64,000 nt of DNA, from positions 5,332,001 through 5,396,000 of the forward strand of contig CM082587.2 of assembly GCA_040954595.2 (NCBI GenBank), read 5' to 3'. The DNA comes from Balanoglossus misakiensis. Lineage: Eukaryota; Hemichordata. Positions within the stretch are counted from its first letter, which is position 1. The number at the start of each line of letters is the position of its first letter. The notes under the pieces are model-generated. The model made no database searches, was not told the DNA's origin, and was given only the letters and a program-made list of their open reading frames with translations. The position numbers and the translations under genes were made by a program. Of the stretch, positions 48,401-61,500 are shown piece by piece.

Positions 48401-50128
48401 CAATCTCCACCTGTAGCCGTGGCAACGCCAGGAACTCCTTGCTCATGGCGGCCTCCATCATGTTCTTCTGGATGTAGTTCTCGACGACCGTCAGTAGCTC
48501 GGCGTCGTTCAGCTGGGCTGCAAATTGTCTCAGTCCTGTGGGGAAAAAAAAGATATATCCATCATGAATATAACCGCAAGTCAAGAGCTCGGGTCATGTC
48601 TCTGTATCACTCTTACATGTAGAACTCCAAATTATTTCGCTTGTAGTACCCAACGTTGTTTTCAAAGATTAACGAAAAAGCACCACTCGGGGTTTTTTTG
48701 GACGAAAAATATTCTTTCACAGTAAGTAGTTCTTCATGATTGAACCCGTTTGAATCGATAAGTCCAGACATACACGTATGTGTACTTATCCCACTTGAAT
48801 TGTTCTGTGCTGCTGTGCGACAGATATCATTTATTTATTAGATTTGATATTTTGGGGGCTGTTGAATTAGAGAGATTAATTAAGATTAATTCATGACATG
48901 GGAATAATCTGCAGTATAATTTGACATTCACTGGCTGGCAATTTTACTGAGGGAGCCCTTAGCGTCCTTGGCTTACAGCCAGAGAAGAAGTGCTCGTTAA
49001 ACTTTTATCTGTCTTCAAGTCTACTCTTGACAGCTTACAACGTCAGAGGCTGTTTTTATTACAGCTGACTCTGCCAGCTTTGGACATCCTCGAGGATCGA
49101 ACAGGCATTTTAATTGTCCCTATCAGATGGGAATGTCCCATTTACCACAGACACCTCTTCTCTGTCTCAGACACATAGACACAACAAATTTTGTCGGAAA
49201 GAGTGTGCTGCTGAAGGATGCCGCAGGGCCAATGTTATCAGGACAGTCAACTCTAAATTGCTTTGCGCCAAAAAGCACTCCGAATCCAAACCTATTAACT
49301 GACATCAAATAAACCTCTTCCCTGCTGTCTATAAAAGTACATATAGTTAGAGCAAGGTTATTTTGATCAATCTCCCAACCCCGGTCAGTAACACTAATGG
49401 GGCTACATCACCAGTTCAATCTGGGTTAAAAATAAAATAAAAGAACTGGATTCATTTGAGTTTGGGGGAGGTGGGGTTTGACCCAAGACTTATTAGAGAC
49501 AAAATGGCGGCAACCTACCTATGCAGTTGTGGGCATTCAGATGATCAGCCAAGTATTCCCCACAAGCTTTCTTGACACGGTTCATGTGAAGCAGTCTAGC
49601 TCCAGCATACACGTCTGGCACGTTATCACTGCATACATCAATTCTTCATAGAAAAAGAAAAGCATTGTTAATTCCTGAGTTACAACACTTAAAGTAGAAC
49701 ATATGCTGATTTTTTTTTCTGAAGTTTACTTTGTGCAATTCCACTGACCATGTTGAAATGTTCATTATTTTGGCTGTCAATACAACCTGCGATTGGGCAA
49801 GCACGCATATTATTGCACCTGGTTACGCGTCTTACCTGCCGATGTAGCAATACTTCACCAGCGCCTCCAAGGCCACGGGAGTGACGCCCTCCACGCTGAC
49901 ACTCATCACAGTGGAGGTCGGCTCGCGCAAGTTGAACATCTCGTAGAAGTAGGAACTGCAGCAGGCCAGGATGGCCCGGTGGGCCGTCACCTCCTGCTTC
50001 TCCACGCTCAGCACCACGTCGCAGAATTGTCGGTTCTTCCGCATGGCATTCAGCTGTGCCATGGTGGACGGCCACTGGCACTGCTGGTCGTCGAACGTCA
50101 GGTTGCTTTCCGGGTTGGAATTAGTCAT
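45457..50128 (-). CDS. IVNS1ABP: BTB-BACK-Kelch protein, orthologue of influenza NS1A-binding protein (IVNS1ABP/KLHL39)
   Basis: BTB-Kelch adaptor; the vertebrate protein affects actin dynamics, splicing and mRNA export and Cullin-3 biology. Nine minus-strand coding exons: 49836-50128, 49519-49643, 48288-48535, 47468-47726, 46930-47142, 46541-46786, 46136-46261, 45829-46002, 45457-45737 (654 residues; human 642). The BTB domain covers about residues 20-135 (LNAMRKNRQFCDVVLSVEKQ, ILACCSSYFYEMFN) and BACK about 140-230. A low-complexity linker with GKKQATPNKRKANGY follows. Six Kelch blades run from about 360 to 650, with GG at AAGGYN, AFGGSD, LAGGSS, AIGGAESWN, VVGGSDG and AVGGFDG. The GGAESWN blade and the long linker between BACK and Kelch identify IVNS1ABP over other KLHL proteins. 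The start is the first ATG in the BTB exon, about 30 bases after an acceptor at 50157/50158. Confidence 0.93.
46423..46515 (-). mobile_element. TTAA-flanked MITE (piggyBac-like), copy 1
   Basis: 93 bp from TTAACCCTTTCACCCCCA to the inverted end GTGAAAGGGTTAA, in an IVNS1ABP intron. The TTAA plus CCC start at both ends is the piggyBac pattern. The interior CAATGGGTTTGGACCGAACC is shared, inverted, with the copy at 54845. Non-coding. Confidence 0.75.
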
Positions 50129-50157
50129 GCTGGCAATGGCGAATGATCAAAAAAAAC

Positions 50158-53100
50158 CTGCAAGCGCAAGAAGAAGAAACATCTGCATTGAAAATTGGCA
50201 CTAAAAACAGAGGAGTAACAGTATTACACTTCTGCAGTATGCGTTCCACTGTTTGCCCCATGTGTAATGCATATTCTGGACATCTGAAGTTCCAATCAAA
50301 CGGAACAGTTGTTTCAAATCTGAAACTACTGCTTGCATGCTAAGGATGGGCTATCCTTTTTAGGTCTTCATCATGAGTGAGCGAATCCAGCCTGAGATCT
50401 CATAGGGCCGGCAGATTTCATGACTACATGTAGGCCAGTTAAGTAGTATGGCTCTTAGCACTGGCTAGCCAGACAGACTTGCAAATATTATTTGGTTTCG
50501 ACACTGAAACTCTACATTGTACACATAATGTAGGTGTCACCTTGTACTTGTTTGTATTTTGTATTTCAATGTCAGGTTGCATTTTCCATGGTCAAGGACT
50601 GCAGTACGATAAACTACACGTTAGCAACGAAAGAATGCCAAGAGGTTTTAAAGACGTCACTGGACAAGAACAGCGCTTCACGGCCTAGTTCAGAAAAGAG
50701 GACCCGGGTCCTGGTGTGACAGCTCAGTCAACCACGACGCATACCTGTCTGCGTACACCCAACAAACAATAGCCAATTGTCTGCGTCCACAACAATAAAA
50801 CTGGGTTTGTTTTCAAAACACAGGTTGGGAATAAAGGGGCATTAAAACCCAAACGAGTCAATGTGGACATAAACGTACAAATAAAGGTGAATGTGACAAT
50901 TCCTGATGTAAAATATTAGTTTGAAATACCATCTCTGCCTTTATTACAAGTTGTTATGACAATCTACCTACTTGTGAACTATTCTGGCCTCTTAAACTGC
51001 AATGTTAGTGAGAAACTGCTGTGTTTATTGACAATTTCTCTCTCTCAGTCGTTTTAACTTGAGTTGACATGACATAAATAAACACATTCTCACCATATGG
51101 TTACTGATATATAACAATTCATGTCATTTTATGAGCTAAAAACATAAGCAATGTTACGACCGAAATCATTCACTAAAATCCAATCTGCTTAAATAATTTG
51201 AAGGAAAAAAATCAAGTCGTTTTCTGTAAACTCTTCTGAACAGGTACATGTTATTACACCTTTTGCTTTGAGATTATATTTTAACCAGTAAGCAGGTCAT
51301 TTCTGATGGAAAAATAATCTGAATGCTGATAATACCCCATGCTGACAACCAAAAATCATTTATTAATTATAATGGCCCCTACGGACATGTATTCTGCAGT
51401 ACGCATCATTTCTAGCCTTTGACGAGGATTAAAAAATCAACCTCACCTTAAAACTGACAAAATTCCAATTAAATCACACTTTAATATTTTAAATCAGGAT
51501 TACACTGAGGTGTTACGTAAAGATGTCTCAAAATATTTCTCAAGGTGAAATTAAAGTAACAGGGATTTTTCTCCTGAGAATCGACCAATCTTGGTCAACA
51601 GGAAGCTGGATCATTAGACAATTTGACATCAACAGGAACAGCCTCGTACATGTATTGGGTATCAATTTGTCCTTACGAAAAAAACATCTCTAGTGGGCTT
51701 ATTATCTCCTGTTGCCATGGACACAGTGGCGCTTGAACTAGGTGGCATTCTATTTTTAGCATCACCATCTGAAAAGACGCCATTGTATATATGATGTAGT
51801 TGAAGGCAAAAACTGGAAATAACCATTTGAAGAAATGTTGCAAGAAAACGACAGAGGTGTACAACACAGATGCTAGTGAAAATTATTTCATTGTTTTATT
51901 GTTCAGTTTTTAATAAATGAGCTGTTTTAGATCGTTGCCTGCATGGGATTAAGTAATGATAATATGGCGTGTCAGATGAAGATGTTCTAGGAAGGGAGCT
52001 GGAACTGATTGGAGAGGACACCATCTTGAAGACTCCCCCGCCCACGTGAAAATGACGTTCCACACTACGGAAAAAAATCTCGCAGTGAACGTGGCACACA
52101 TCCACGTTCAACAAAGACACTCTTCAAACATGCACGCAAAACAATTTGCATGTGAATTAACAAATTCATTGCCATGACTACATGTGCGTTCACACGACTG
52201 CTGTATTATTTGCATTGCTCCCATCTTTTTTTATCAACATGGACTAAATTTTATTAGCAGGCTTGAACAAGCGCTGATTGCCATGGGCACATGACAGACC
52301 AATACAATAGATGTAGGAAATGCAAATGTTTAGAACAATAATTATTCAAATGTACTTGACAACCCTTGCTGTTTAGAATGTTACATGGTTGACTGAGATT
52401 GCAATGCGATGCAGACAACTTAAAACGCTCTGATATCAACATTTGTGGGATAGTCCAGATAAATGCAGTATGTGGGAGTTATAAGACAACTCCACAATGT
52501 CTTACAACCTCCTCGATGAGCCGGGCTATCAATTTCATTAAATCTTAAGACGACACACACATGGGCCTTTCAAGAAGGTATGGGATTGATGGTTTTCTGC
52601 TGCTTCATCTCAAGTACATTTAACATGTAAAGACTCATTGGGACAACTGTGTGTAATTTTCACAATTTCTTGAACTTTTCAGCTGGGATCTCGGAGATCT
52701 AGTTTCCTAGAGCGGGTGTACACAGTTGTCCACAAAAACTCAACCGACGGGGGGCCATGGAGGGGAGTGAGAGTGTCCATATTATTGGCTGGCGTACCCC
52801 AGGGGTCAAAGGTCCTGTTTTATCGTATTGCCTCTGAATTATCGTAAGACATGTAGTGCATGGGCGTCCAGATTCCCACAATGTGATGTATTGAAAATAA
52901 TTCCTTGAAAAAAGAAACAGTTGGAGAGACAAGCTAATTTACACATCCACCCACTCAGAAAATTAATTCAAGGCTAAACAGTTTCCTTGAATGAGATGAA
53001 TTATTTTTTTCCGTGATATTATATTGTAAACATATTACTACAGCTTTCCCCAACAGGCTCTCAGGTTGCCCCTGGAAACCACTACAGACAGTAAGTGCGT

Positions 53101-56100
53101 CTGGGTAAACATCCCCGGGCCAAAGGTTCACCAGGCATTTATTTGTGATTCCACGTAACAATCGAGATAGGTCTCCACTTGTATGGTAGAGATTGCCGGG
53201 CTAAAAAAGTGTCTTACACAAACAGTTGACAAATATCAGACGTAGAGAAATATCTCTGATTTCAGTGCACACTGTCACAAATGGAAGGTTGAACTAGATA
53301 TCAGTCGGCAAGTACAAGTACAATTGTTAGTTTTGTACATGGTGAAGCAGCTCATGCTAATCTTAACTGGCAGAACGGTGCATGTGTCCTAAAAACCTGC
53401 TCTTTTCACTACAGTTTGCCTTTTCCACTGATGCGATTATGACTAACACGTGACGCGAGCCACTCAAATAGTTCAACGAGTGGTCAAGGTCACAAGAGTT
53501 GACCGGTCACGGGCAATGTTCGACGAGCTCAACATTCCTTGGGGAAGATGCCCTTTAATATAACAGCACCATTTGTACTTTAAACAAACGAGATTGAGTG
53601 AGAAGATATTCAAATGTACCACTCTCATCCATTTATCAAGATTAATATGTTATCATCACTATCACTTTATTTGCGGCTTAAAGCAAACCAGAATCTCCTT
53701 GAGTCACGCCTTGAGCCTTGATCGTAACTCTTAACACCAGACTACATACATGTAGGTGAGGATGTGAGGTGAAGTAATGTCAAACAAAGTACTACACATC
53801 AGGTGCATATGAATGCCAGGAGCGTAAAACATAAATTTGCAATTTTTACGCCAGAAAATCACGTCTCGGCGTGCCTGTCTTTGTCAATTGTGATAGAGTA
53901 ATCGTATCAGTAACCTAGTGATAGGTAAAAACAATTTGTGAAACAAAACACTGGCCTTTATTTTGCGTACTTCCTTATGTCATGCCATGCATCAACAACG
54001 AACTTGTTCCGCCCGGCTGGCATTCACACTGACCGTTCATTCATCATGGAATCCGCCGACGTCATATGATGTAACGCAATGCTACTTGATGATGCTATTG
54101 TTACAACCCAGTCTTGCCAGCTTTCACAAGGGAGCACTATAGTTATGCCGGCCTTTTGTTACAATGGGCACAATTGTTCAGAGTAAAGTCATCATCCCAT
54201 TTCATCCAAACCTCCAAAGGGTTAAACCTAACTGCAGCTACACATACACATATTGGATGGTCTTTGTTGAAATGGTCGGTAAATCGAGATTCCTGAATCA
54301 TTTCCAATAACATTTGAAGCCACTGTCTGACAGGTTCTGGAGTCATGCACTCATACAGGTACCCTCCCTAATAAACCTTTGTTGTACAATGGATTCGTCG
54401 GTTTATATCAAAGACCCAGTCTGCAACAGGTGATGTGCAAGTAATTTGCTTTAATGAGGCCACAGTATTATGAAACAAGTCTCAGTTTCCATGACAACAA
54501 GAAATCACCATTACAGACGTTGGGTCAGTTTGTCCTGGGGCACATAAAAACTTGAGGGGTCAATAGAGCACTTGTAATCTGTTGTTGTTTTTTATGCTGC
54601 GGTTTCGTCATGTCTGGAAGGTAGCAGCCATTGTTATTCTCAGACAATGCACCATCGCGGTAAAGCCGATTTGTAAACTTTCGGGACGATAGCGAGATCA
54701 GCCAAATGCAGTGTGACATCATGCACGCAGGTCCACGACAGTCTGACAGAGACTACCCAACAACTGGGACAGTTCAAACGGGACCCCTTACACCAGATAC
54801 CCCTGAAACTGTCTGTGTTTATGAGTGTGATCTCTAGAATCACTTCAACCCTTTCTTTACCATGGTTTGGTCCAAACCTATTGTTTTCTATGGTGAAGTT
54901 GGACCTCTACACAAGTACACAGGGGTGGAAGGGTTAAATATGATTATCAGTTGTGACATTCTTGCATGCGAGGCAAATCTGGCGAGAAGTGAACTTGTGA
55001 ATCAATAATTAAAGAGAATATAAAGTAATCTTACCTCAAACAAGTGACAGTCTTCAAGACAGGACAGGCATCCAACTTGCCAAAATAAAATCTAGAGAGC
55101 CAGCTCTGTGATTATTGGGGGGATTATCTTGTTTGTCTTTGATGAAAGGTGATGGATGAGATATAGAGACAGAGAGATGAGAGATGGACTGCAGCAATAC
55201 TAAAGATCTTGATTCTGTTTTAAACGACTGGGTTTATGACGACCAGAAGTCTGAAAATAAAACAAATTGGCATGATTACAATACATGATTGCTTTATCAG
55301 AAGATTTCCATGGGGATCAACCAGAGAGCAAAGCAAAAGTATAATTGGGGAACAATATTTCCTTCTTCTTAGCCCTTATAGCCAACTGTTCACTGATTAA
55401 CACATTTTCCATAATGAACCAGTCCCTAATGAAAGCCTCAATTGTTTTTAATTAACAAACCAGGGGAAAGATCTATATCAATTTACATAGAATGGCCTGG
55501 GACAGGACAGTGTTAATTAATGCTTATGTATTGTACCATTGTTGTTGCCATGAAAATAGGCGGGGACCAAGTTTCAAGATTCCCGCCAAATTGGCTGAAT
55601 TGTGGCGGGAAGTAGCGAGTGGTGGAGAATTTTAAAACATCCACTGGGTGACCATGAATTTCCTTTGACCTATTGCAGACACCAAGTTGCACGTGCCATG
55701 CACGTGCCTGAATTATATGTGGATCAAACCCTAAACAAGGCTGCGGCATAAATAGTCTGATGTTGATTATAAAAATTGTGAGTTGGGCAGAGTACCCAAA
55801 CAATGTTTTGAAACTGACAGAGGTTAGCACAGAAACTCAAAATTTTTTGAAGGAACAAGGTCAGCCAGGATAAACACAGTAGCTGGAATAGTCAAGTACA
55901 CAGACAGACTGATCACCATAACGATCTGAGACATCGGGCCAACTTGGAGAAAATAATCTTATCGTCGCTATTTTGATGACTTTTGTTGTATTGTTGTGCT
56001 CAGTTACTAAAGCTCTGAAGTATCGATTTTTTCGGGGTGCAAGACGATTAGTGACAAACTAAACTCGCATAAAAAGGAGGTCCTTCATTAAAAATCTGAT

Positions 56101-56677
56101 CCAAGGCAGTTCGGGAATGCCAGTTACTTCATTTTCCTATCTTTGCCATGCGGGATAAACAGTTATAATTTGCTGTGGCGACACTTATAACACTATCATT
56201 GGCGCTTGAGATCAATACACACAAATCAACAACACGGAATGGACTTGTGTACGTTTCTCATTATCATGCAAATTCTTTTACAATCATGCTGTTGACACAA
56301 CGCACGCTTTCCCGCGACAGCCATGTTCAAGTCTGGTCGCGTACGTCGGGGCTTCGATCTTTTTTCTCCCGCGACACCTAACCCGCTAGAAACAGGAAGG
56401 AAGCAAGGCCGTACACTCACTCTGACGAATTTAATATCCTGTCGGCAACGCTATGACACATTTACTCGCTGGACGTGATCGAAAACGAACGACACATGAA
56501 AATTTCCATCACACAAAACAGACCATGTGACCGATCAATTGTAACATCCCCACATCACGCATCCCCAGTTTACGCACTGTTAACTCGTGCCCGGGTCAAG
56601 TAAAACGCACAAGTTTTGCCACACACTATTCTGATATTCTCCTCCACATATCTGGAAACTTTCAGACAAAAACTCAC
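50158..56677 (-). other. IVNS1ABP 5' intron region; no protein gene recognised
   Basis: An acceptor (TTGCAG) ends at 50158 on the minus strand just before the coding start, so the 5'UTR is spliced. No conserved protein is seen up to 56678. A minus-strand segment 55035-55076 ends in a good donor (GAG|GTAAGA) and might be an extra non-coding exon. A TTAA MITE copy lies at 54845-54937. Confidence 0.5.
54845..54937 (+). mobile_element. TTAA-flanked MITE (piggyBac-like), copy 2
   Basis: 93 bp, same family as 46423-46515 but opposite orientation. It has CAACCCTTTC at the left (the TTAA decayed to TCAA) and GGAAGGGTTAA at the right. The interior TTTGGTCCAAACCTATTGTT followed by TTCTATGGT matches the reverse complement of copy 1. 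Confidence 0.75.
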
Positions 56678-56789
56678 CTTGGTTACGGGTATAACAGAGA
56701 TTTTCCGAAGCATACTTGCGAGTGTGGTGTTCCCGATGAGTACAGAAGCGCTACAGTACCGCAGTAGCGCCAATTTCACCATGACGTCA
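56678..56789 (-). promoter_or_regulatory. Candidate first exon and CRE-containing promoter of IVNS1ABP
   Basis: On the minus strand a consensus donor (ACCAAG|GTGAGT, exon end at 56678) follows a short GC-richer segment. Immediately upstream lies a full palindromic CRE, TGACGTCA (56782-56789), with a CCAAT-type box near 56805. It is the only promoter-like segment between the BTB exon and TMEM203, so it is the best candidate for the IVNS1ABP start. The connection to the 50157 exon is inferred, not shown. Confidence 0.5.
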
Positions 56790-57991
56790 CGCTAAAGCAT
56801 CACCCAATCGTAAGCGAGCAACAAAAAACGGTGACGTATGCTATTACGACGAACAGATGAACATCGCATTATATAGTACATGTATATTTATCATGTTTAT
56901 CAACTTTCACCTACACTAGCTTTGATTCGGGATCCGCGATGATTTATCCCTTTCATTGACAGACTTTTATAGATCATTATGGGCTATTAGAGATAATCTC
57001 AAAGATACAATAAACTGTAGTATTATCAAGACCACTGTGACTGTCAAACAAGCTAAGAATCAAAGAACAAAGAATCACCCATCATTTCCTGTTTGCAATT
57101 AATTTATATTTTTCAAGCCTCCCAAACAAAGCAGATCTCGAACCATTATATAACTTAATATGAATGCAATTTCAAGCCCATTCAAAGGAGATCTCTGAGG
57201 AGCATTTTATGAATGATCATAATTTTCAATTCATGCACTATTGTATTTCAAACTTGCATAACTAAACTATTTTACTAGTCAATGATGAAAATAATCTTAT
57301 TTTTCTGAAGTTCTTTCAAATGGGAAGTCTGATGTCTAACACTACAGGCTATGCAACCCTCACTCACAGAAATTTAACAAGGCAACCTTACATTGTGAAA
57401 AACTACTAGTAACAATATGTATAGTCGACACATGAGATGGGGACTGGAGATCAATACATTTTTGTGGACAGGTACAATGCCCTGATCGACACAAAAGAAT
57501 GCTTTGTTTTTCGATAGTATGGCCAACGACAACGCACAATTACACCTGCCAGGGTAGTGTTTCTTCTCTATTTTGGCCATTACAAGATCAGGTACTGGCT
57601 TCGACGGTGAACAAATTGATTTTCCATCGCTGTTGCAGTAAAACTATTTATGTAAAGGAATTTACAAGAGCACAGAAGTTTAATCAAATCACACATCTTT
57701 TATTGTCATGGAAATTTTTATTATTCATGGTCCAAATATCCACACATGAATTTTCCTTCATTGAAATGAAACAATGCATAACAACAGGCTGAGAACTGGA
57801 TACACTGTAACTTGCACGAAATACAACTGTATCTCAATTCATGTCCAAAATCAAAAGTTAGTCTTTTGGTTTCAAATCTGAGGATTTGCAGCACAAAGAC
57901 CCAACTGCTTTTCTTTTTAAAATATTTTTTTTTTTTCATGTTTTCGAACATGAATTAAGAAGTCACATGGATGGTTCTTTTTGTGGTAGTG

Positions 57992-58396
57992 CTAGCCGAC
58001 TTGGCACGCACGAATCATCAGCACTTGCAGCAGAATAAAGATGGGCGACATGATCAGGGAGTACGACAGACTATTCTCTTCGGCCAGCCTCTGGCACAGC
58101 AGGAACTCGAAGATGAAGACGCACACCAGGACCACCGCGCTCCAGATCGTACGCAGCCCGGCCGTCCGCAGCTCGCGGTCGATCCACAGTCGGATGAACA
58201 CGATGGAGCAGAAGTAGGCGTTCAGCCCGCAGCAGGTGAAGAGCGGGATGAAGACGTCCCACCACGAGATGTCCACCACCGCCTCCACCTTCAGGGTCAG
58301 CATGACGGAGAACACCAGCAGGCAGACCAAGTTGATCCAGATCTCAAAGGCAGTCATGCCAAGCCACTGGACGATTTCCTTCAGCGTGAAGATCAT
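57992..58396 (-). CDS. TMEM203: Transmembrane protein 203 (ER membrane regulator)
   Basis: Small multi-pass ER membrane protein linked to ER calcium handling and, in mammals, to STING signalling. It is a single coding exon of 134 residues (human 136). Sequence landmarks are LKEIVQWLGMTAFEIWINLV, LLVFSVMLTLKVE, ISWWDVFIPLF, FEFLLCQRLAEE and the C-terminal SPIFILLQVLMIRACQV, which is highly conserved. Four hydrophobic segments are visible (about 13-35, 45-65, 82-104, 113-130). The start at 58396 was chosen because the conserved protein begins MxFxLxExVQWLG; the 24 residues upstream in the same frame follow no conservation and lie in the 5'UTR. It lies head-to-head with NDOR1. Confidence 0.93.
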   Translation of the reverse strand: MIFTLKEIVQWLGMTAFEIWINLVCLLVFSVMLTLKVEAVVDISWWDVFIPLFTCCGLNAYFCSIVFIRLWIDRELRTAGLRTIWSAVVLVCVFIFEFLLCQRLAEENSLSYSLIMSPIFILLQVLMIRACQVG

Positions 58397-58556
58397 CTCG
58401 GCAGAGTTGTGTCTGATTCCTTCCAGCGTGTCAATCAAACGGCTCACAAAAAAAAATGTACCAGTCAAATTCAGTCACCCAGACGACAGCCAATTTTGTT
58501 CACATTCTGGTAAAGTTCGTAACTTCCGACAGTTTCTGAGCAGCCGTCATAGTGCC
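58397..58556 (-). other. TMEM203 5' UTR part of coding exon, with a short uORF
   Basis: A strong acceptor (TTCTGTGCAG) at 58557 starts the exon 160 nt before the ATG. Within it a 16-codon upstream frame (MTAAQKLSEVTNFTRM) starts at about 58551 and stops before the main ATG, so it may dampen translation. Confidence 0.55.
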
Positions 58557-61500
58557 CTGCACAGAAAATAAAATACAAAAGATAATTTATATAAATATAT
58601 GTTTTCCTTATTGCCATATGGATATTTATTTAACAATGGCATATGTATAGTTCAGAGCTGGAAACTGTCATGAAAGTAAAATGTGTCATTTCCTACAGCT
58701 GCCAGCCTAATTTACTCTCTGCAACCTGTTCATATGCAAACATGTTGCTGTTAGAAAAAACAGTAGTTAGGTTGACAGCTGATATGAGAGCCTGGCAGCT
58801 TCTGGTTTACCCATCAGAACAAATTTTGCATCAGTAGTCATGGTGGAGCATACATCTAACAATAACGGCAGATTGGATTAGTGTCAAACTCGGATACAGA
58901 TTAAAACCCCGAACCCTGTGGTTGCTATGGTGAGTCTCTACTGAGCATGCTCAGCAAACACCTGCATGCATTGTACATGTACATGAGAAATAAATATACT
59001 GATGGATTCAGAGGAAGCTTGACCTATGAATTATTGATTCCATGGTGAAAAAGCATTTCAGCGAAATTGTTCTCAAGTGTGTTTGTACTGGGGCATATAC
59101 ATATTTTTACAAAAAAACAGAACGAAAATTCTACAAAAATAACAAACAGCCCCAGCTGCCTCCCTAATGCTGATACAACAGCCAGCGCTGGTAAATTCAA
59201 AGTATCCATCTACCTTTAATTGTCATCGGAAATATGTTATCACTTCTAAAATGCCAGGATTCAGATATCTGATTATCACCACTATACAACAATATTAATT
59301 AATATGAAACATTACGCGCACAACCCTTACAGGTAAATTTTTACACACACACAAAAAAACATCCACTGGCCGGATAAACGACTCAACAGAAAACCTGCAT
59401 GGCCTAGATTTGCGTACTGAATTTGTACGGGGTCGTGACGACGTTCCAGACACACGGAACCACACGAAGTTTGGCACAATGCCAAATGAGTTGAAGGTCA
59501 ATCGAGGGTATCGAAAAACCTGGTTACAAGACTTTGCTTTACTAGTAAGTGTCTCACCAGTGGTCTGTCGTTACATGAATACAGATGGTGTTTTTTTTAA
59601 ATACAGACACTATTTTGTTCTCACTGTCTGGTCATCTGCATTTATCGAATTAATTTCATTGTACAGAAAATTTGATAGCACCGGGTCTTTGAAAAATTAA
59701 TAAAAATAGATGTAAATGCCGTAAATAATAACCATAAAGTTATTTATTTTTGCTTGTAAGGCAAACATTCTGTTTTGAATACATTTATATTATCATGCCA
59801 TTTCTAACTCATGAGCATATGTAAATATTTTGCCTGTGGTCAGTTACAAATACCTTCTACAACATATCTGTGGTCACACAAGTGCTTTTCAAAACGTCAT
59901 CAATCATTTCTTATTCTATTCAAGCCACCTCCACAGTATTCCACTATTCGGGTACAGAACAGAAAAAAAACTAAATTATGTGCTGCGTGTACAACTCCCT
60001 CTTTCCAATCAACATACAAAATATTTATTGATTTACTGCCAAATTGTTCAGTTGCGTTCATGACCTAAAAATACACTTACGATATCACCATATAGGTAGG
60101 ACATGACCCTAATACCTTTCTTAAAACCAGTGGTCCATTGTACTTGATCTATACACTGTATCTATATACATGTGTTGGAAATGGAACAGAGACACAGAAA
60201 TTTGTTTATATAAAGCAGAACTGAAGTCCGGCTAAAACCAGTAGATAAGAACATTAATTATGTACATTTGTGTAAAAAGCAACAGATAACAGAGGTATAG
60301 CATACATGTACATACAGTGTATGCATGCAAAATCCCTTTTTCATCACTAATTAAGTGTACATAACCAACTGACGATGTACATATAAATGTTTATTATAAG
60401 GCATACATGTCATTATCATTATGTTCATCTATTATAATGTGAAACTGAAACATTCGATTAGTACAAAAATATGTGCTGGTCGGTTCAATCTACTTTGTTA
60501 AAATCTCATTACCTCAGGTACACGTCACAGTGCATAATTGATCATGCAGTGTGCACATGTTAAACGTCACCTTTACATTGTACAGAGTACATGTATTCTG
60601 TGTGACCTTCGCTTCCCACTACATGTACGTCATAAAGCACATACCATCACTTTTGAATAGTCCCGCTCATTTCCAAAATTGGCTATATTGCTATACCATT
60701 AATTATACGTCTGCTTAATTATCAAACAGCCAGAGTGCCATCACTAAAAGATTTGACATGCGCAGGGTTGATTTTGCTGGCAACTTCCTCATACACAGTA
60801 CAACCATGGTTACGTTGAACACTACAATGTACATGTATCAGTTAGTCTCATGCTTAAAACATATACAGTACACTGTAACTTCTGGGGATGATATTTTTAG
60901 TTCGGTTCTTGGCCAGCAGATGAATATGTCGATGAATATGTCGAAGTTCAGACTAATTTGTCTCGCCTAATGTGAAATATGGAGGTATCATTAAGTTCTG
61001 AATGATAAAGTATTTTTCCAATCTACACATATCAGCACACTAAACTGGTGTACTGTAGCAAAGGGGAGACGTACCCTAGCCCTGTACCCCAGTGGGGTAG
61101 ATGGTAATACATGTACAGTTTGTGTGGTAATTTTCCCCTCCAAGAAGTACATCATCATGTACAATGTATGCATACATGTACATGCATATAAATGTGTGTA
61201 CATGTACCAGATACCCAGAAGGACAAATTGGCAGTTTAGCTTTGACACTACATGACGACAGACAGCCATGTACATGTAATATAAAACCACAATGCCCTAT
61301 ATCAAATATCTGACATTCAAGGCTCTTGTTATTCGCACACCTGAAATAAACTGTTCTGTACCTGGGTATTATTTACAAACTGTGTATTGTTCTGAAAAAA
61401 GGGTCAGGTACACAGATAAAAAAATAACACTGGAAGGAGCGAACTAGATCTACTACCAGTGTTCTCCCCAAAGCTATTTGATTACTGGGCAATGTCCTTT

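Noticed and set aside
56570-56782. 70-codon minus-strand frame as a mitochondrial-like small protein or N-terminal extension of IVNS1ABP
   Set aside because: A donor at 56677 cuts it after 35 codons, and splicing to the next exon leads to a stop exactly at the main ATG. It is at most a uORF.
57971-58513. 180-codon plus-strand frame opposite TMEM203
   Set aside because: His/Gln/Asp-rich antisense shadow of a conserved membrane protein, with no family match.
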